64,000 nt of DNA from JBFMFR01 sp040752025 (lineage in GTDB: Bacteria; Chloroflexota; Anaerolineae; Anaerolineales; UBA4823). The notes below the pieces were generated by a model, which searched no databases, had not been told where the DNA came from, and saw nothing but the letters and a program-made list of their open reading frames with translations. The translations under genes and the position numbers were made by a program. This document shows, in pieces, positions 26,331 to 34,819 of this stretch. Where the stretch lies: positions 6,047 to 70,046 of the forward strand of contig JBFMFR010000041.1 in NCBI GenBank assembly GCA_040752025.1, given 5' to 3'. Each line of letters opens with the position of its first letter. The first letter of the stretch is position 1.

Positions 26331-27569
26331 TCAGGGCTGACGCAGGAGATCGATTACGGCGTAATAGGCGGGCTTGGGGCGCCCCTGTTCATCGAAGAGC
26401 AGGGGCGCGTCGGCATACCCTGTGTACCAGGGGATCCAGGAATAGCGGTCGGTCAGTCCCCAGGTGGTGAAGACGTTGCAGTTGGGGGCCGCCAGGCAGG
26501 TCGACAAGATCTGACGATAGATCTCGGCCTGGGTTTCAAGCCTGGTAGATGTGCCCTGTGGGCTGTATTGCAGGCGCACATCTAATTCGGTGATGTGAGC
26601 CTGCAAGCCGAGATCGGCCAGACGCTGCATGTTGGCTGCCAGGTCATCCGGCAGGGGCGGGCCGTACAACCAGATGTGCAACTGCATGCCGATGGCGTGG
26701 ATGGGGATGCCCATCTGAAGCAGGCCCTGCGCCAAGGAGTAGATGGCCTGCGATTTGACATTCAAGCCTTCGCCAGCGTTGTCGTTGTAGACCAGCAGAG
26801 GAGCCGGGTCGGCTTCGTGGGCCCAATGGAAGGCCATAGCGAGATACTCGGGGCCGATTTTACGCATCCACAGGTTTTCACGCAGGGAGCCATCGTCTTC
26901 GAAGGCCTCGTTGACCACGTGCCAGGCGAAGATGTGACCACGGTAGTGGCTGACGATAGTCTTGACGTGGGTGCAGAGCAGGTGGATCCACTCCTCACGG
27001 GTGTGCTCGGCCTGGGTGAGCCAGTCCGGGTAGTTGTATTCCCAGACCAGGGAGTTGCCGATAACAGCCATGTGGTTGGCTTCGGCAAAGGCCACCACTG
27101 TGTCGGCGTAGGTGAAATCGAAAACGTCCGGCTGGGGGTGGATGAAATCCCAGCGCGTTTCCATCTCGGGCGTGAGGATGTTGAACTCACGGGCGAGCAG
27201 AGCGGCGTAATCCGGGTCTTCCAGGTAGTTTACGTGCAGGGTAGAGCCGATCCACAGTCCACGGGCGTGGGCCAGGTCGCGCAAGGCAGGAGGGGTGGTG
27301 AAGGGCAGGGGAGTCAGGCGGGGCAAGGGGCGGGCCGGGGGGACGTAAAGCGGCAAATCGAGCGGCTCGCAGGTGGGGATGTACACGCCGGGCTGGAGGG
27401 CAGGGCGGGTGGGGAAGGCGCTGGGCGTGGCGAAAAGGGGAAGCGGAGTTGGATAGCGGGTGGGGGTGGGCGTCGGGGCGGGCGTGGGTGTAGGGGCCGG
27501 GGCGAGAACGGCGCAGGCAGGCAGGCAGACCACCAGACACAACACCAAGAAAGTGTGGGCTTTGTGCAT
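26331..27569 (-). CDS. GH10 endo-1,4-beta-xylanase lipoprotein
   Basis: 412 aa from MHKAHTFLVLCLVVCLPAC. The N-terminus is a lipoprotein signal with lipobox LPAC (Cys19), followed by a Thr-Pro repeat linker (about 24-42). The GH10 barrel has acid/base Glu221 in HVVNEAF and nucleophile Glu328 in HITELDV, plus WDFIHPQPDVFDF. Expected to hydrolyse xylan at the cell surface. Transcription converges on proS with 21 bases between stops. Length of the catalytic domain (about 300 residues) is normal. Confidence 0.93.
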   Translation of the reverse strand: MHKAHTFLVLCLVVCLPACAVLAPAPTPTPAPTPTPTRYPTPLPLFATPSAFPTRPALQPGVYIPTCEPLDLPLYVPPARPLPRLTPLPFTTPPALRDLAHARGLWIGSTLHVNYLEDPDYAALLAREFNILTPEMETRWDFIHPQPDVFDFTYADTVVAFAEANHMAVIGNSLVWEYNYPDWLTQAEHTREEWIHLLCTHVKTIVSHYRGHIFAWHVVNEAFEDDGSLRENLWMRKIGPEYLAMAFHWAHEADPAPLLVYNDNAGEGLNVKSQAIYSLAQGLLQMGIPIHAIGMQLHIWLYGPPLPDDLAANMQRLADLGLQAHITELDVRLQYSPQGTSTRLETQAEIYRQILSTCLAAPNCNVFTTWGLTDRYSWIPWYTGYADAPLLFDEQGRPKPAYYAVIDLLRQP

Positions 27570-27670
27570 GCCGCCAATTGTACACCGAGTCGGGCGGGCG
27601 ATGAGCGGTGAACCCCGGGCAGCCGGTGAGGATATTTTTCGGTTAGAATGGGTACAGAAAGGCGCCTCGC

Positions 27671-27713
27671 AAGGAGGTTGCCAGTATTGGTAAACTGGCA
27701 AATGCAACTTTTT
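27671..27713 (+). promoter_or_regulatory. Ribosome-binding-site-like element plus hairpin and T5 in ECF operon leader
   Basis: AAGGAGG (27671-27677) is followed by the hairpin TTGCCAGT/ACTGGCAA (27678-27701, 8-base loop) and, nine bases later, TTTTT (27709-27713). It lies 27-70 bases before the ECF start at 27740. It might be a weak attenuator, or a terminator of a short upstream transcript. An overlapping TTG-started ORF is possible but not convincing. Confidence 0.4.
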
Positions 27714-27739
27714 GTTCAATGGACTGTATTACCTGATAG

Positions 27740-28297
27740 ATGGGCCAACCATCCGACTACGAACTGGCGTTGAGTGTGCGGCACGGCGAAGTGCAGGCAT
27801 TCGGGGAACTGGTGCAGCGTTACCAGGTCTCGGTTTTCAACGTGTGCTATCGCCTGGCAGGCGAACGCCAGGAGGCAGAGGATCTGGCCCAGGAGGCTTT
27901 CTTGCGGGCTTACCAGCGCTTCAACCTGTACGATATTTCACGCCCCTTCGGACCGTGGGTGCGCAAGCTGGCTGCCAACCTGTGCCTGAACCGTTTGCAG
28001 GTCAGGCAGGGTGGCTACGCTCAGCAGGTCTGGCTGGATGATGAGCGAGACGAGCCGGTGGAGACCAGGAGCGGGAACCCGGAAGAGGCCCAAGAACAGG
28101 CCGAACAGGCGCAGGTGGTGCGCCAGGCGCTGCATGACTTACCGACGCACTACCGGGCGGTGATCGAATTGAGGCACTTTCACGACCTGAGCTACGCCGA
28201 GATCGCCGAGCAACTGGAGATCCCGGTGAGCGATGTCAAGAGCCATTTATTTCGCGCCCGCCGTTTGCTGGCGGACAAGCTGAGGGCCTATGCATAA
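27740..28297 (+). CDS. ECF-type RNA polymerase sigma factor (RpoE-like)
   Basis: 185 aa. Region 2 (FGELVQRYQVSVFNVCYRLA, EAEDLAQEAFLRAYQRF) and region 4 (LPTHYRAVIELRHFHDLSYA, VSDVKSHLFRARRLL) are both clear. The stop overlaps the zinc-finger anti-sigma gene by eight bases. Part of a three-gene operon with an anti-sigma factor and a membrane protein, suggesting an envelope-stress regulon. Only a weak ribosome binding site is visible. Confidence 0.94.
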   Translation: MGQPSDYELALSVRHGEVQAFGELVQRYQVSVFNVCYRLAGERQEAEDLAQEAFLRAYQRFNLYDISRPFGPWVRKLAANLCLNRLQVRQGGYAQQVWLDDERDEPVETRSGNPEEAQEQAEQAQVVRQALHDLPTHYRAVIELRHFHDLSYAEIAEQLEIPVSDVKSHLFRARRLLADKLRAYA

Positions 28298-28994
28298 TCT
28301 GATTCACCCCAGTGAGGAAATGCTCAACGAATACCTGGACGATGTGATGGAAGCCGGGCAGCGCGCCGAATTGGAAGCGCACCTGGCCGGGTGCAGTGCG
28401 TGCGCGGCACGCCTGGAGGAGCTGAACGAGGTGTTCGTGGCGCTGCAGAATTTACCCGAGCTGTCCCTGGGGCGCGACCTGGCGCCAAGCATCCTGGCGC
28501 GCGTGCCGCGCGGCTGGCAGCGACGACACCGGGCGGAGACGCCGGCTGCCCTGGGTTGGCTCTTTGGTTTGCAGATCGTTCTAGCGGTAGCCTTGCTGCT
28601 AGCAAGCTGGTCGCTGGTGGCCCAGGAGGCGCTGGCGTGGGAACTGCCCGAACTGGACGAGCAGGCCTGGGCCAAGGTGGAGCAGGTGGTGCAGGGTTGG
28701 GCGGAGGAAGGGCAAATTGCCTGGCAATCTGTGCTGGATTGGCCGAGCAGCTGGCAGTCTGACTGGAAGTCTACCTGGCAATCGACACAACTGGCTGTCG
28801 AGCAGGGCACGGCTGCCTGGCAGCAGTGGACAGTCCAGGCGGAAAGCTGGCAGTTGCCGCAGATCGACCTGGTGACGCTGCTGATGGCAGCGATTTTGGC
28901 GTGGATGGCAGCCAATGGCTGGCTGCTACAATCTAATCGCCTGGGAGACTCTCTCGGGCGCAACTCACTTTTCCATCGACGGAGGAAATCATGA
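28290..28994 (+). CDS. Zinc-finger membrane anti-sigma factor
   Basis: 234 aa. The N-terminal zf-HC2/ZAS motif H31-x3-C35-x2-C38 (HLAGCSAC) is typical of anti-sigma factors that bind ECF sigmas. A membrane segment spans about 90-112 and another about 192-212. Between them is an unusual Trp/Ser/Gln-rich stretch (WQSVLDWPSSWQSDWKSTWQ) with regularly spaced tryptophans, probably extracytoplasmic. Overlaps the sigma gene by eight bases and the next gene by four (ATGA). Confidence 0.88.
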   Translation: MHNLIHPSEEMLNEYLDDVMEAGQRAELEAHLAGCSACAARLEELNEVFVALQNLPELSLGRDLAPSILARVPRGWQRRHRAETPAALGWLFGLQIVLAVALLLASWSLVAQEALAWELPELDEQAWAKVEQVVQGWAEEGQIAWQSVLDWPSSWQSDWKSTWQSTQLAVEQGTAAWQQWTVQAESWQLPQIDLVTLLMAAILAWMAANGWLLQSNRLGDSLGRNSLFHRRRKS

Positions 28995-29512
28995 ACCAAG
29001 TTGTGATGATCATCGCAGCGGCTGCGGGGCTGGCGGTTTGCCTGACGGCTTTCTTTGCGATCCTGAACATTTTCTTCCCGCGGCGCATCGAGCGCACGCG
29101 ACGGATGGCCGAAGAACTGCCCGGCCGTTCTTTTGCCATCGGGCTGGTGAACTGCATTTTCTTTGCCATCCTGTTGGCGGTCTTCATGGCGCTGGGCAGA
29201 GGCTTGCGCGGCGACGCCATGGGCTTGTTGGGCTTGATCGTGTTGATCCCCTTCGCTATCGGGGCGATCTTCGGCGTGGCCGGGCTGGTTGAACTGGTGG
29301 GGGCGCGGCTGGCAGCACAGGAGGGCGGTCTGAAGCGCACTGCCTGGGGGGCGGCGGGGCTGGAGCTGGCCTGCGCCCTGCCGTTCGTGGGCTGGTTCGG
29401 GCTAGCGCCCTTCGTGCTGGTGCTGGGTGTGGGGGCGTTCATCACGGGTCTGTTCTACCGCGAGCCAAAGGCAGTGGAAGACGTGGAAGCGCTGCCAGTT
29501 CCGGAAGTCTGA
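28991..29512 (+). CDS. Small multi-pass membrane protein
   Basis: 173 aa with about four hydrophobic segments (5-27, 50-70, 77-102, 125-150) and an acidic C-terminal tail (KAVEDVEALPVPEV). GGAGG lies just upstream of the ATG, which overlaps the anti-sigma stop by four bases. Function not recognised; the operon suggests a role in the envelope response controlled by the ECF factor. Confidence 0.75.
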   Translation: MNQVVMIIAAAAGLAVCLTAFFAILNIFFPRRIERTRRMAEELPGRSFAIGLVNCIFFAILLAVFMALGRGLRGDAMGLLGLIVLIPFAIGAIFGVAGLVELVGARLAAQEGGLKRTAWGAAGLELACALPFVGWFGLAPFVLVLGVGAFITGLFYREPKAVEDVEALPVPEV

Positions 29513-29530
29513 AGCGGAAAGAATCATCGC

Positions 29531-29558
29531 GCGCCCGCCTTCGATTCAAAGCGGGCGC
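29531..29558 (+). terminator. Hairpin after the second ECF operon
   Basis: GCGCCCGC pairs with GCGGGCGC around a 12-base loop, 19 bases after the stop at 29512. The downstream ACAGTGTTT is only weakly U-rich, so termination efficiency is uncertain. Confidence 0.55.
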
Positions 29559-29634
29559 ACAGTGTTTAACCTGGCAATTGGCTGCTACAGCTATCCTGAT
29601 GGAGCGCCAGGGGCAGGTTGTCGCGTTATTGATG

Positions 29635-29725
29635 AGATTTCAGGCGGTCTCCGGGACCCTCGTAGTTGACAGTTTTTACTTTTCAACACGGAGATCACAG
29701 AGTAAACACGGAGACCACTGAGTCT
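29635..29725. repeat. Dispersed-repeat cluster (CGGTCTCCGGGA and ACACGGAGA units)
   Basis: TTTCAGGCGGTCTCCGGGA at 29638-29656 resembles one arm of the hairpin at 34769-34809. It is followed by ACACGGAGATCACAGAG and ACACGGAGACCACTGAG. The same ACACGGAG family recurs at 54060-54110 and 55369-55505. The remainder of 29513-29833 shows no gene. Confidence 0.6.
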
Positions 29726-29833
29726 TTTTCAGAATCATACGCGAAACTTAAAGAACTGACAAGATGATTGAACGGAGTTGCGGTATACTGGAAGCCAACC
29801 AACAGATCGAATTACTCTGCCGGAGGGCTTACC

Positions 29834-30313
29834 ATGCTGCGTTTATCCCCAATTACTGATGATGATTACAAGGCATATTTGTCGGAGGCGGTGCCGGACT
29901 ACGCCCATGAGCAGGTACAGGCGGGCTACTGGCACGCGGATGAATCTATGCAACGGGCGCGCCAGCAATTCCAGCAGCTTTTGCCGGAAGGGCTGAATAC
30001 GGCGGATATGCACCTGTTTTCGCTGATCGATGATGCGCTGGGGGTCAAGGTGGGGATGATCTGGTTTGGGATGAGCCGCAAACGAGCGCTACCGAAGGCT
30101 TTCATTTACGATTTCATCGTGTTCAAGCCTTACCGGCGGCGGGGCTATGCCAGCCAGGCATTGGATTGCCTGACCGAGATGGCGGCTGAACTGGGGGCGC
30201 GCAAGCTGGAACTGCACGTTTTCGCCCATAACGAGGCGGCCCGGGCGCTGTATGAGAAGTCGGGTTTCCGGATTTCCAGTTATTACATGGTGAAAGAGGT
30301 GGGAGGAAGATAG
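29834..30313 (+). CDS. GNAT-family N-acetyltransferase
   Basis: 159 aa from MLRLSPITDDDYKAYL, chosen because GGAGGG precedes it and homologues start this way; an upstream ATG at 29768 would add 22 residues. Acetyl-CoA-binding motif A is visible (FIVFKPYRRRGYASQALDCL), then LELHVFAHNEAARALYEKSGF, the usual C-terminal GNAT signature. Substrate unknown. Monocistronic as far as can be seen. Confidence 0.92.
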   Translation: MLRLSPITDDDYKAYLSEAVPDYAHEQVQAGYWHADESMQRARQQFQQLLPEGLNTADMHLFSLIDDALGVKVGMIWFGMSRKRALPKAFIYDFIVFKPYRRRGYASQALDCLTEMAAELGARKLELHVFAHNEAARALYEKSGFRISSYYMVKEVGGR

Positions 30314-30565
30314 AGGGCTCGAATTGCAAAGCTCCCAGAATTGTTGAAACTCCGGTGGCTGAGGGGGTGTGTAGGGAGGCGTGGGTGGCTGTGCTCCTGG
30401 ATTGATTTCGCAATGCTAATCGACCTGGATGAGTAGCTGGGTGGATTTATCACCGGCGGGTTCTGGTATCCGGAGATCGTTCCTGGCAACAACTCTTCGC
30501 GATATAATATCCCTGGCTGCCACAACGCCCTCAATTTCCTATTTTACGGTTCCCTATCTGCTCAT

Positions 30566-33259
30566 ATGGCTTTGAATCCCGGAGACATGCTGCACAATCG
30601 CTACCGCATCGTCAAGCTGCTTGGGCAAGGCGGTTTCGGGGCGGTGTATCGCGCCTGGGACACCAATCTGAACGGGCCGTGTGCGGTGAAGGAGAACTTC
30701 GACACTTCGCCGGCGGCGCAGGCGCAGTTTGCTCGCGAGGCTTCACTGCTGTTCAACCTGCGCCATCCCAACCTGCCGCGGGTGTTCGATTCATTCACGG
30801 TGACAGGGCAGGGGCAGTATTTGGTAATGGATTACATCGAGGGGGAAGACCTGGCGCATTTGTTGGAGCGCACGGGAGCGCCGCTGGACGAAGAGCAGGC
30901 GCTGGCGTGGATTGGGCAAGTATGCACGGCGTTGAGCTATTTACATGCGCAGAACCCGGCGGTGATCCATCGCGATCTGAAGCCAGCCAACATTCGCATC
31001 ACGCCGCAAGGGCAGGCGATGCTGGTAGACTTCGGCATCGCCAAAGTGTACGATCCGACTTTGAAGACGACAGTGGGGGCGCGGGCGGTGACGCCGGGGT
31101 ATTCGCCGCCGGAGCAGTATGGACTGGGGAAGACCGACGCGCAGAGCGATGTGTACGCCCTGGGGGCGACGCTGTACACGCTGCTGACCTGCCGGGAGCC
31201 GCCCGCCAGCGTGGACATTGTCTCAGGATCGGCTCTGCCGCCGGAGGCGGCGCAGAAGGTGAACCCGACGGTTTCGGTGGGAGTAAGCGCGGCGCTGGAG
31301 AAGGCCATGCGCCTCAACCGGGCGGAGCGCTACGGCAGTGTGGCGGAATTCCTGGATGCGCTGAAGGCGGGGCAGCCTCCACAAAGGAGAAGGAGGATTC
31401 ACAGAGGGGGGACGCAAGTTGTGGGATATGCAGGACCGGCGAGTTTAGCCAGGCAGACACAGAACATCCCTTGGAAGTGGGTGTTGCTGGGATTGATGGT
31501 TGTTGCGCTGGGAGTGGCTTTGTTTTCTATTCTGCCTGGAAGAATCGGCGGCGAGGAAAGCCTGGCAACGCAGATGGCGCTGGAGGCGACGATGACGGCC
31601 CGGAGACGGGAAACCAAACTGCCTGTGATGACGGAGACGCCGCCACCGGCGACATGGGCAGAGCCGACGCAAACCCTGTCACCCACTTCAGCCATACCAG
31701 ACAGTATGGCTTTGATCCCAGCAGGGGAGTTCCAGATGGGCAGCGAAAGCGGTGACAGCGATGAGAGACCGGTGCACGCGGTGTACCTGGATGCATATTA
31801 CATCGATCACTACGAAGTGACAAACGCCCGTTATGCTGAGTGTGTGGAAGTTGGTGAGTGTGATCCGCCAACTTCGAGAGCATCGAACACGCGTAGCAGT
31901 TATTATGGCAGTCCGGAATATGCGGACTACCCGGTAATCTACGTGAGCTGGGAGATGGCGGATGCTTATTGCCAGTGGCGTGAAGCACGGCTGCCAACGG
32001 AGGCGGAGTGGGAGAAAGCCGCGCGTGGTGGATTGGAGGGCAAACAATATCCGTGGGGAGACGATTTCGATGGCAGTCTCGCAAACTTTTGCGATAAGAA
32101 TTGCTCATTGGGATGGGCAGACAAAAATTACGATGATGGATACGAAGACACTGCTCCGGCAGGCAGTTATGCTCCTAATGGTTATGGTTTGTACGATATG
32201 GCTGGTAATGTGTGGGAGTGGGTCCAGGATTGGTATTCGAGCACTTTTTACAGTAATATGGTGTATGACAATCCGGTTGGTCCCGACTCGAGCCAGTATC
32301 GTGTGCTGCGGGGGGGTTCATGGAGTTTCAATGTGAGCGACTTGCGCTCTACTCGCCGATATTTAGGCAAAGCTGATTCCGGCTTCGATAGCAGGGGCTT
32401 TCGCTGTGCCCGCCCGGCGGATTTGTCGAAGGCGCCCATGCGAACAGGGGAACCAGCGGACGTTGAAGCAACAGTGAGCGCGTCTCTGCCTACGTCTACC
32501 CCTACCCCTACCCCTACCCCTACTCCTACATCGGCTGCTCCGGAGGGGATGGCTTTGATCCCGACAGGTGAGTTCCAGATGGGCAGCGAGAGCGGTGAGA
32601 GCAATGAACGCCCGGTGCATACGGTGTTCCTGGATGCCTATTTTATCGATAAATACGAGGTGACGAACGCTCGTTATGCCGAGTGTGTGAAGGCCAGAGT
32701 CTGTGACCCGCCCGTGGATAGTCAATCTTACTTGCGTAAGCGTTATTATGGTAACCCGGAGTTCAATGATTACCCTGTGACCGAGGTGAACTGGGGGATG
32801 GCGAAAACATTCTGTGAATGGCGCGGTGGAAGGCTGCCAACGGAAGCGGAATGGGAGAAAGCAGCGCGCGGCAGGTTGGAGGGTAAACTGTACCCGTGGG
32901 GCGATGAAGCCCCGGTGTGCCAGATGGGGATACCCAATGGCGCCAAGTTCGATGATGACGCCAGTTGTAATGACACCGATACCGAGGCAGTGGGCAGTTA
33001 TGCCCCTAATGGCTATGGGCTGTACGATATGGCTGGCAACGTGTGGGAGTGGGTGCAGGATTGGTATTCGAGCGCTTTCTTCGGCAGCTCACCCGCATAT
33101 AACCCTTTCGGTCCAGATACGGGGCAGTATCGTGTGCTGCGCGGAGGCAGCTGGAGCGCGAAGTTGGATCGCTTGCGTGTGGCTACTCGTAATTATTACG
33201 ATCCCGGGGCTCGTGATGATTTCATCGGGTTCCGTTGCCTGATGGCGCCAGAAGAGTAA
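30566..33259 (+). CDS. Membrane Ser/Thr protein kinase with two C-terminal sulfatase-modifying-factor domains
   Basis: 897 aa. Hanks-type kinase at about 11-268: Gly loop LGQGGFGAVYRAW, catalytic HRDLKPAN (Asp137) and DFGIAK (Asp155). A single membrane segment (about 304-323) separates it from the outside part. Two FGE-sulfatase/SUMF1-like domains follow (about 380-640 and 675-895), each starting MALIP(A/T)GEFQMGSESG and sharing LPTEAEWEKAARG and GSYAPNGYGLYDMAGNVWEW. They are joined by Thr-Pro linkers. The paired FGE cysteines of true formylglycine enzymes are not obvious, so these domains are probably ligand-binding or peptide-modifying. The two are a tandem duplication. Confidence 0.93.
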   Translation: MALNPGDMLHNRYRIVKLLGQGGFGAVYRAWDTNLNGPCAVKENFDTSPAAQAQFAREASLLFNLRHPNLPRVFDSFTVTGQGQYLVMDYIEGEDLAHLLERTGAPLDEEQALAWIGQVCTALSYLHAQNPAVIHRDLKPANIRITPQGQAMLVDFGIAKVYDPTLKTTVGARAVTPGYSPPEQYGLGKTDAQSDVYALGATLYTLLTCREPPASVDIVSGSALPPEAAQKVNPTVSVGVSAALEKAMRLNRAERYGSVAEFLDALKAGQPPQRRRRIHRGGTQVVGYAGPASLARQTQNIPWKWVLLGLMVVALGVALFSILPGRIGGEESLATQMALEATMTARRRETKLPVMTETPPPATWAEPTQTLSPTSAIPDSMALIPAGEFQMGSESGDSDERPVHAVYLDAYYIDHYEVTNARYAECVEVGECDPPTSRASNTRSSYYGSPEYADYPVIYVSWEMADAYCQWREARLPTEAEWEKAARGGLEGKQYPWGDDFDGSLANFCDKNCSLGWADKNYDDGYEDTAPAGSYAPNGYGLYDMAGNVWEWVQDWYSSTFYSNMVYDNPVGPDSSQYRVLRGGSWSFNVSDLRSTRRYLGKADSGFDSRGFRCARPADLSKAPMRTGEPADVEATVSASLPTSTPTPTPTPTPTSAAPEGMALIPTGEFQMGSESGESNERPVHTVFLDAYFIDKYEVTNARYAECVKARVCDPPVDSQSYLRKRYYGNPEFNDYPVTEVNWGMAKTFCEWRGGRLPTEAEWEKAARGRLEGKLYPWGDEAPVCQMGIPNGAKFDDDASCNDTDTEAVGSYAPNGYGLYDMAGNVWEWVQDWYSSAFFGSSPAYNPFGPDTGQYRVLRGGSWSAKLDRLRVATRNYYDPGARDDFIGFRCLMAPEE
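32494..32530 (+). repeat. Hexanucleotide microsatellite encoding a Thr-Pro linker
   Basis: About five tandem CTACCC units encode the TPTPTPTPTPT linker between the two FGE-like domains of the kinase. It is a likely site of length variation that would keep frame. Confidence 0.8.
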
Positions 33260-33351
33260 ATTGCCGGGATCCTGGCGGATGGACGGAGGGGGCAATGGAT
33301 GGCTGTAAACAGATTATGAGAACGGATTGAACGGATCGGGGAAGCGCAACT

Positions 33352-33374
33352 GGCCAGGAATGCAATTTCTGGCC
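33352..33374. terminator. Weak hairpin between kinase and wecB genes
   Basis: GGCCAGGAA pairs with TTTCTGGCC (nine pairs, one G-U) around TGCAA. It lies between convergent genes (ends 33259 and 33495). No T-tract follows on either strand, so terminator function is a guess. Confidence 0.35.
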
Positions 33375-33494
33375 TGATACGTAAAACATGCTAGAAGCGC
33401 GTTCAGGGGGTATGGGTTGGGTGAGGGCGCTTGGGGTAGCCGGCTGGGATTTCGGATCTCGGCCGCTGGCTTAGGATCAGGCCAAGTTTGAATC

Positions 33495-34571
33495 TTAGCG
33501 TTGTTCGTGAAGAATTGCGGCGATGCGCTCGGCGGTGTGGCCGTCCCATAGGGCGGGGATGCGGGCGGAGGAGCGCGGGGCGGCGCGGGCCTGGGCGACG
33601 GCGTCGAGGATGGCCTGGCGTTGGCTGGCGACCAGGCGGTTGCCGCTCGCCAGGGTGACGGGGCGCTCGGTGGAGGGGCGGGCGGTGAGGCAGGGCACGC
33701 CCAGGTAGGTGGTTTCTTCCTGGATGCCGCCGGAATCGGTGAGGACCAGGCCGGCGGCCTGGGTGAGGGCCAGAAAGTCCAGGTAGCCGAGCGGCTCGAG
33801 GAAACGCACGCCGGGGGCGCTGAGGCCGAAGTGCTGCATGCGCTCACGGGTGCGGGGGTGGACGGGGAAGATGATGGGAAGCTGCTGGCTGAGGTTTTGC
33901 AGGGCGGAGAGGATTTCGCCCAACGGGCCGGGCTGGTCGACATTGGCGGGGCGGTGCAGGGTGACGAGCAAATAGCCGCCGGGCGGCAGGCCCAGCTCGG
34001 TGAGGATGGGGCGGGCCTGGGCCCTGGGCAGCAGGCGCACCAGGGTATCGATCATGACGTTGCCGACGAAGTGGATCTTCTCGGCGGGGATGCCCTCGCG
34101 GCGCAGGTTGGCGTTGCCGTCGGGGGAGGGGGTGAAGAGCAGGTCGGCGATCTGGTCGGTGAGCAGGCGGTTGATCTCTTCGGGCATGGTACGGTCGCCG
34201 GAGCGCAGGCCGGCTTCGACGTGGGCGACGGGCACGCCCAGCTTGGCGCAGACCAGGGCGCAGGCCAGGGTGGAATTGACGTCGCCGACGACGATGACCC
34301 AGTTGGGCTGATGCTTGAGCAGGACGGGCTCGAAGGCGAGCAGGATGGCGGCGGTTTGAACGGCGTGGCTGCCGGAGCCGACGCCGAGGTACTCGTCGGG
34401 GTCGGGCATGTCGAGCTCTTCGAAGAAGACGCGCGACATCTGGTGGTCGTAGTGCTGGCCGGTGTGGACGAGGATGTGCCCGGGGGCAGGATCGAGGCGG
34501 TTGAAGGCGGCAATGAGCGGGGCGACTTTGACAAAGTTGGGGCGCGCCCCGGCGATGGTCATGAGTTTCAA
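33495..34571 (-). CDS. wecB: UDP-N-acetylglucosamine 2-epimerase (non-hydrolysing)
   Basis: 358 aa with an inferred TTG start (MKLMTIAGARPNFVK), supported by AGGAG eight bases upstream; the next ATG is three codons later. Family motifs: GARPNFVKVAPLI, HTGQHYDHQMS, GDVNSTLA, VAHVEAGLRS, TDSGGIQEE. It interconverts UDP-GlcNAc and UDP-ManNAc for surface polysaccharide synthesis in the cytoplasm. No other polysaccharide genes adjoin it. Length is normal for the family. Confidence 0.94.
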   Translation of the reverse strand: MKLMTIAGARPNFVKVAPLIAAFNRLDPAPGHILVHTGQHYDHQMSRVFFEELDMPDPDEYLGVGSGSHAVQTAAILLAFEPVLLKHQPNWVIVVGDVNSTLACALVCAKLGVPVAHVEAGLRSGDRTMPEEINRLLTDQIADLLFTPSPDGNANLRREGIPAEKIHFVGNVMIDTLVRLLPRAQARPILTELGLPPGGYLLVTLHRPANVDQPGPLGEILSALQNLSQQLPIIFPVHPRTRERMQHFGLSAPGVRFLEPLGYLDFLALTQAAGLVLTDSGGIQEETTYLGVPCLTARPSTERPVTLASGNRLVASQRQAILDAVAQARAAPRSSARIPALWDGHTAERIAAILHEQR

Positions 34572-34597
34572 GGGAGGTGCTCCTATGGAAGGGTACA

Positions 34598-34712
34598 CGG
34601 ATGACACGGATAGCACGAATTTTTTGATGAGGGTATGCGGCCGTGGTGGGGTTATTTTAATCGAGGATGAAGAGAATTGGACACGGATCGCGTGGATGAA
34701 CACGGATTTTTG
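34598..34712. repeat. ACACGGAT-type dispersed repeats upstream of wecB
   Basis: ACACGGATGACACGGATAGC and GACACGGATCGCGTGGATG / AACACGGATTTTTGAGG lie in the wecB upstream region. They are degenerate relatives of the ACACGGAG units elsewhere in the window. No promoter was assigned. Confidence 0.5.
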
Positions 34713-34774
34713 AGGAGGAACCAACCACTAAGAGCCGGAGAATGACTGCGCGATCTCAATAGTGGCGTTTCAGG

Positions 34775-34809
34775 CAGTCTCCGGGAGTCTGGCAGACTCC
34801 CGGAGACTG
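34775..34809. repeat. Perfect 16-bp hairpin with 3-base loop
   Basis: CAGTCTCCGGGAGTCT pairs perfectly with AGACTCCCGGAGACTG around GGC, 11 bases past the RIO kinase stop on the minus strand. The left arm context (TTTCAGGCAGTCTCCGGGA) recurs at 29638, so this is probably a palindromic dispersed element also able to end the RIO transcript. Confidence 0.65.
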
Positions 34810-34819
34810 GAAGGCGGGG

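Noticed and set aside
27678..27770. TTG-started leader ORF overlapping the second ECF sigma gene
   Set aside because: Depends on a rare start and runs into the sigma gene in another frame; no supporting pattern.
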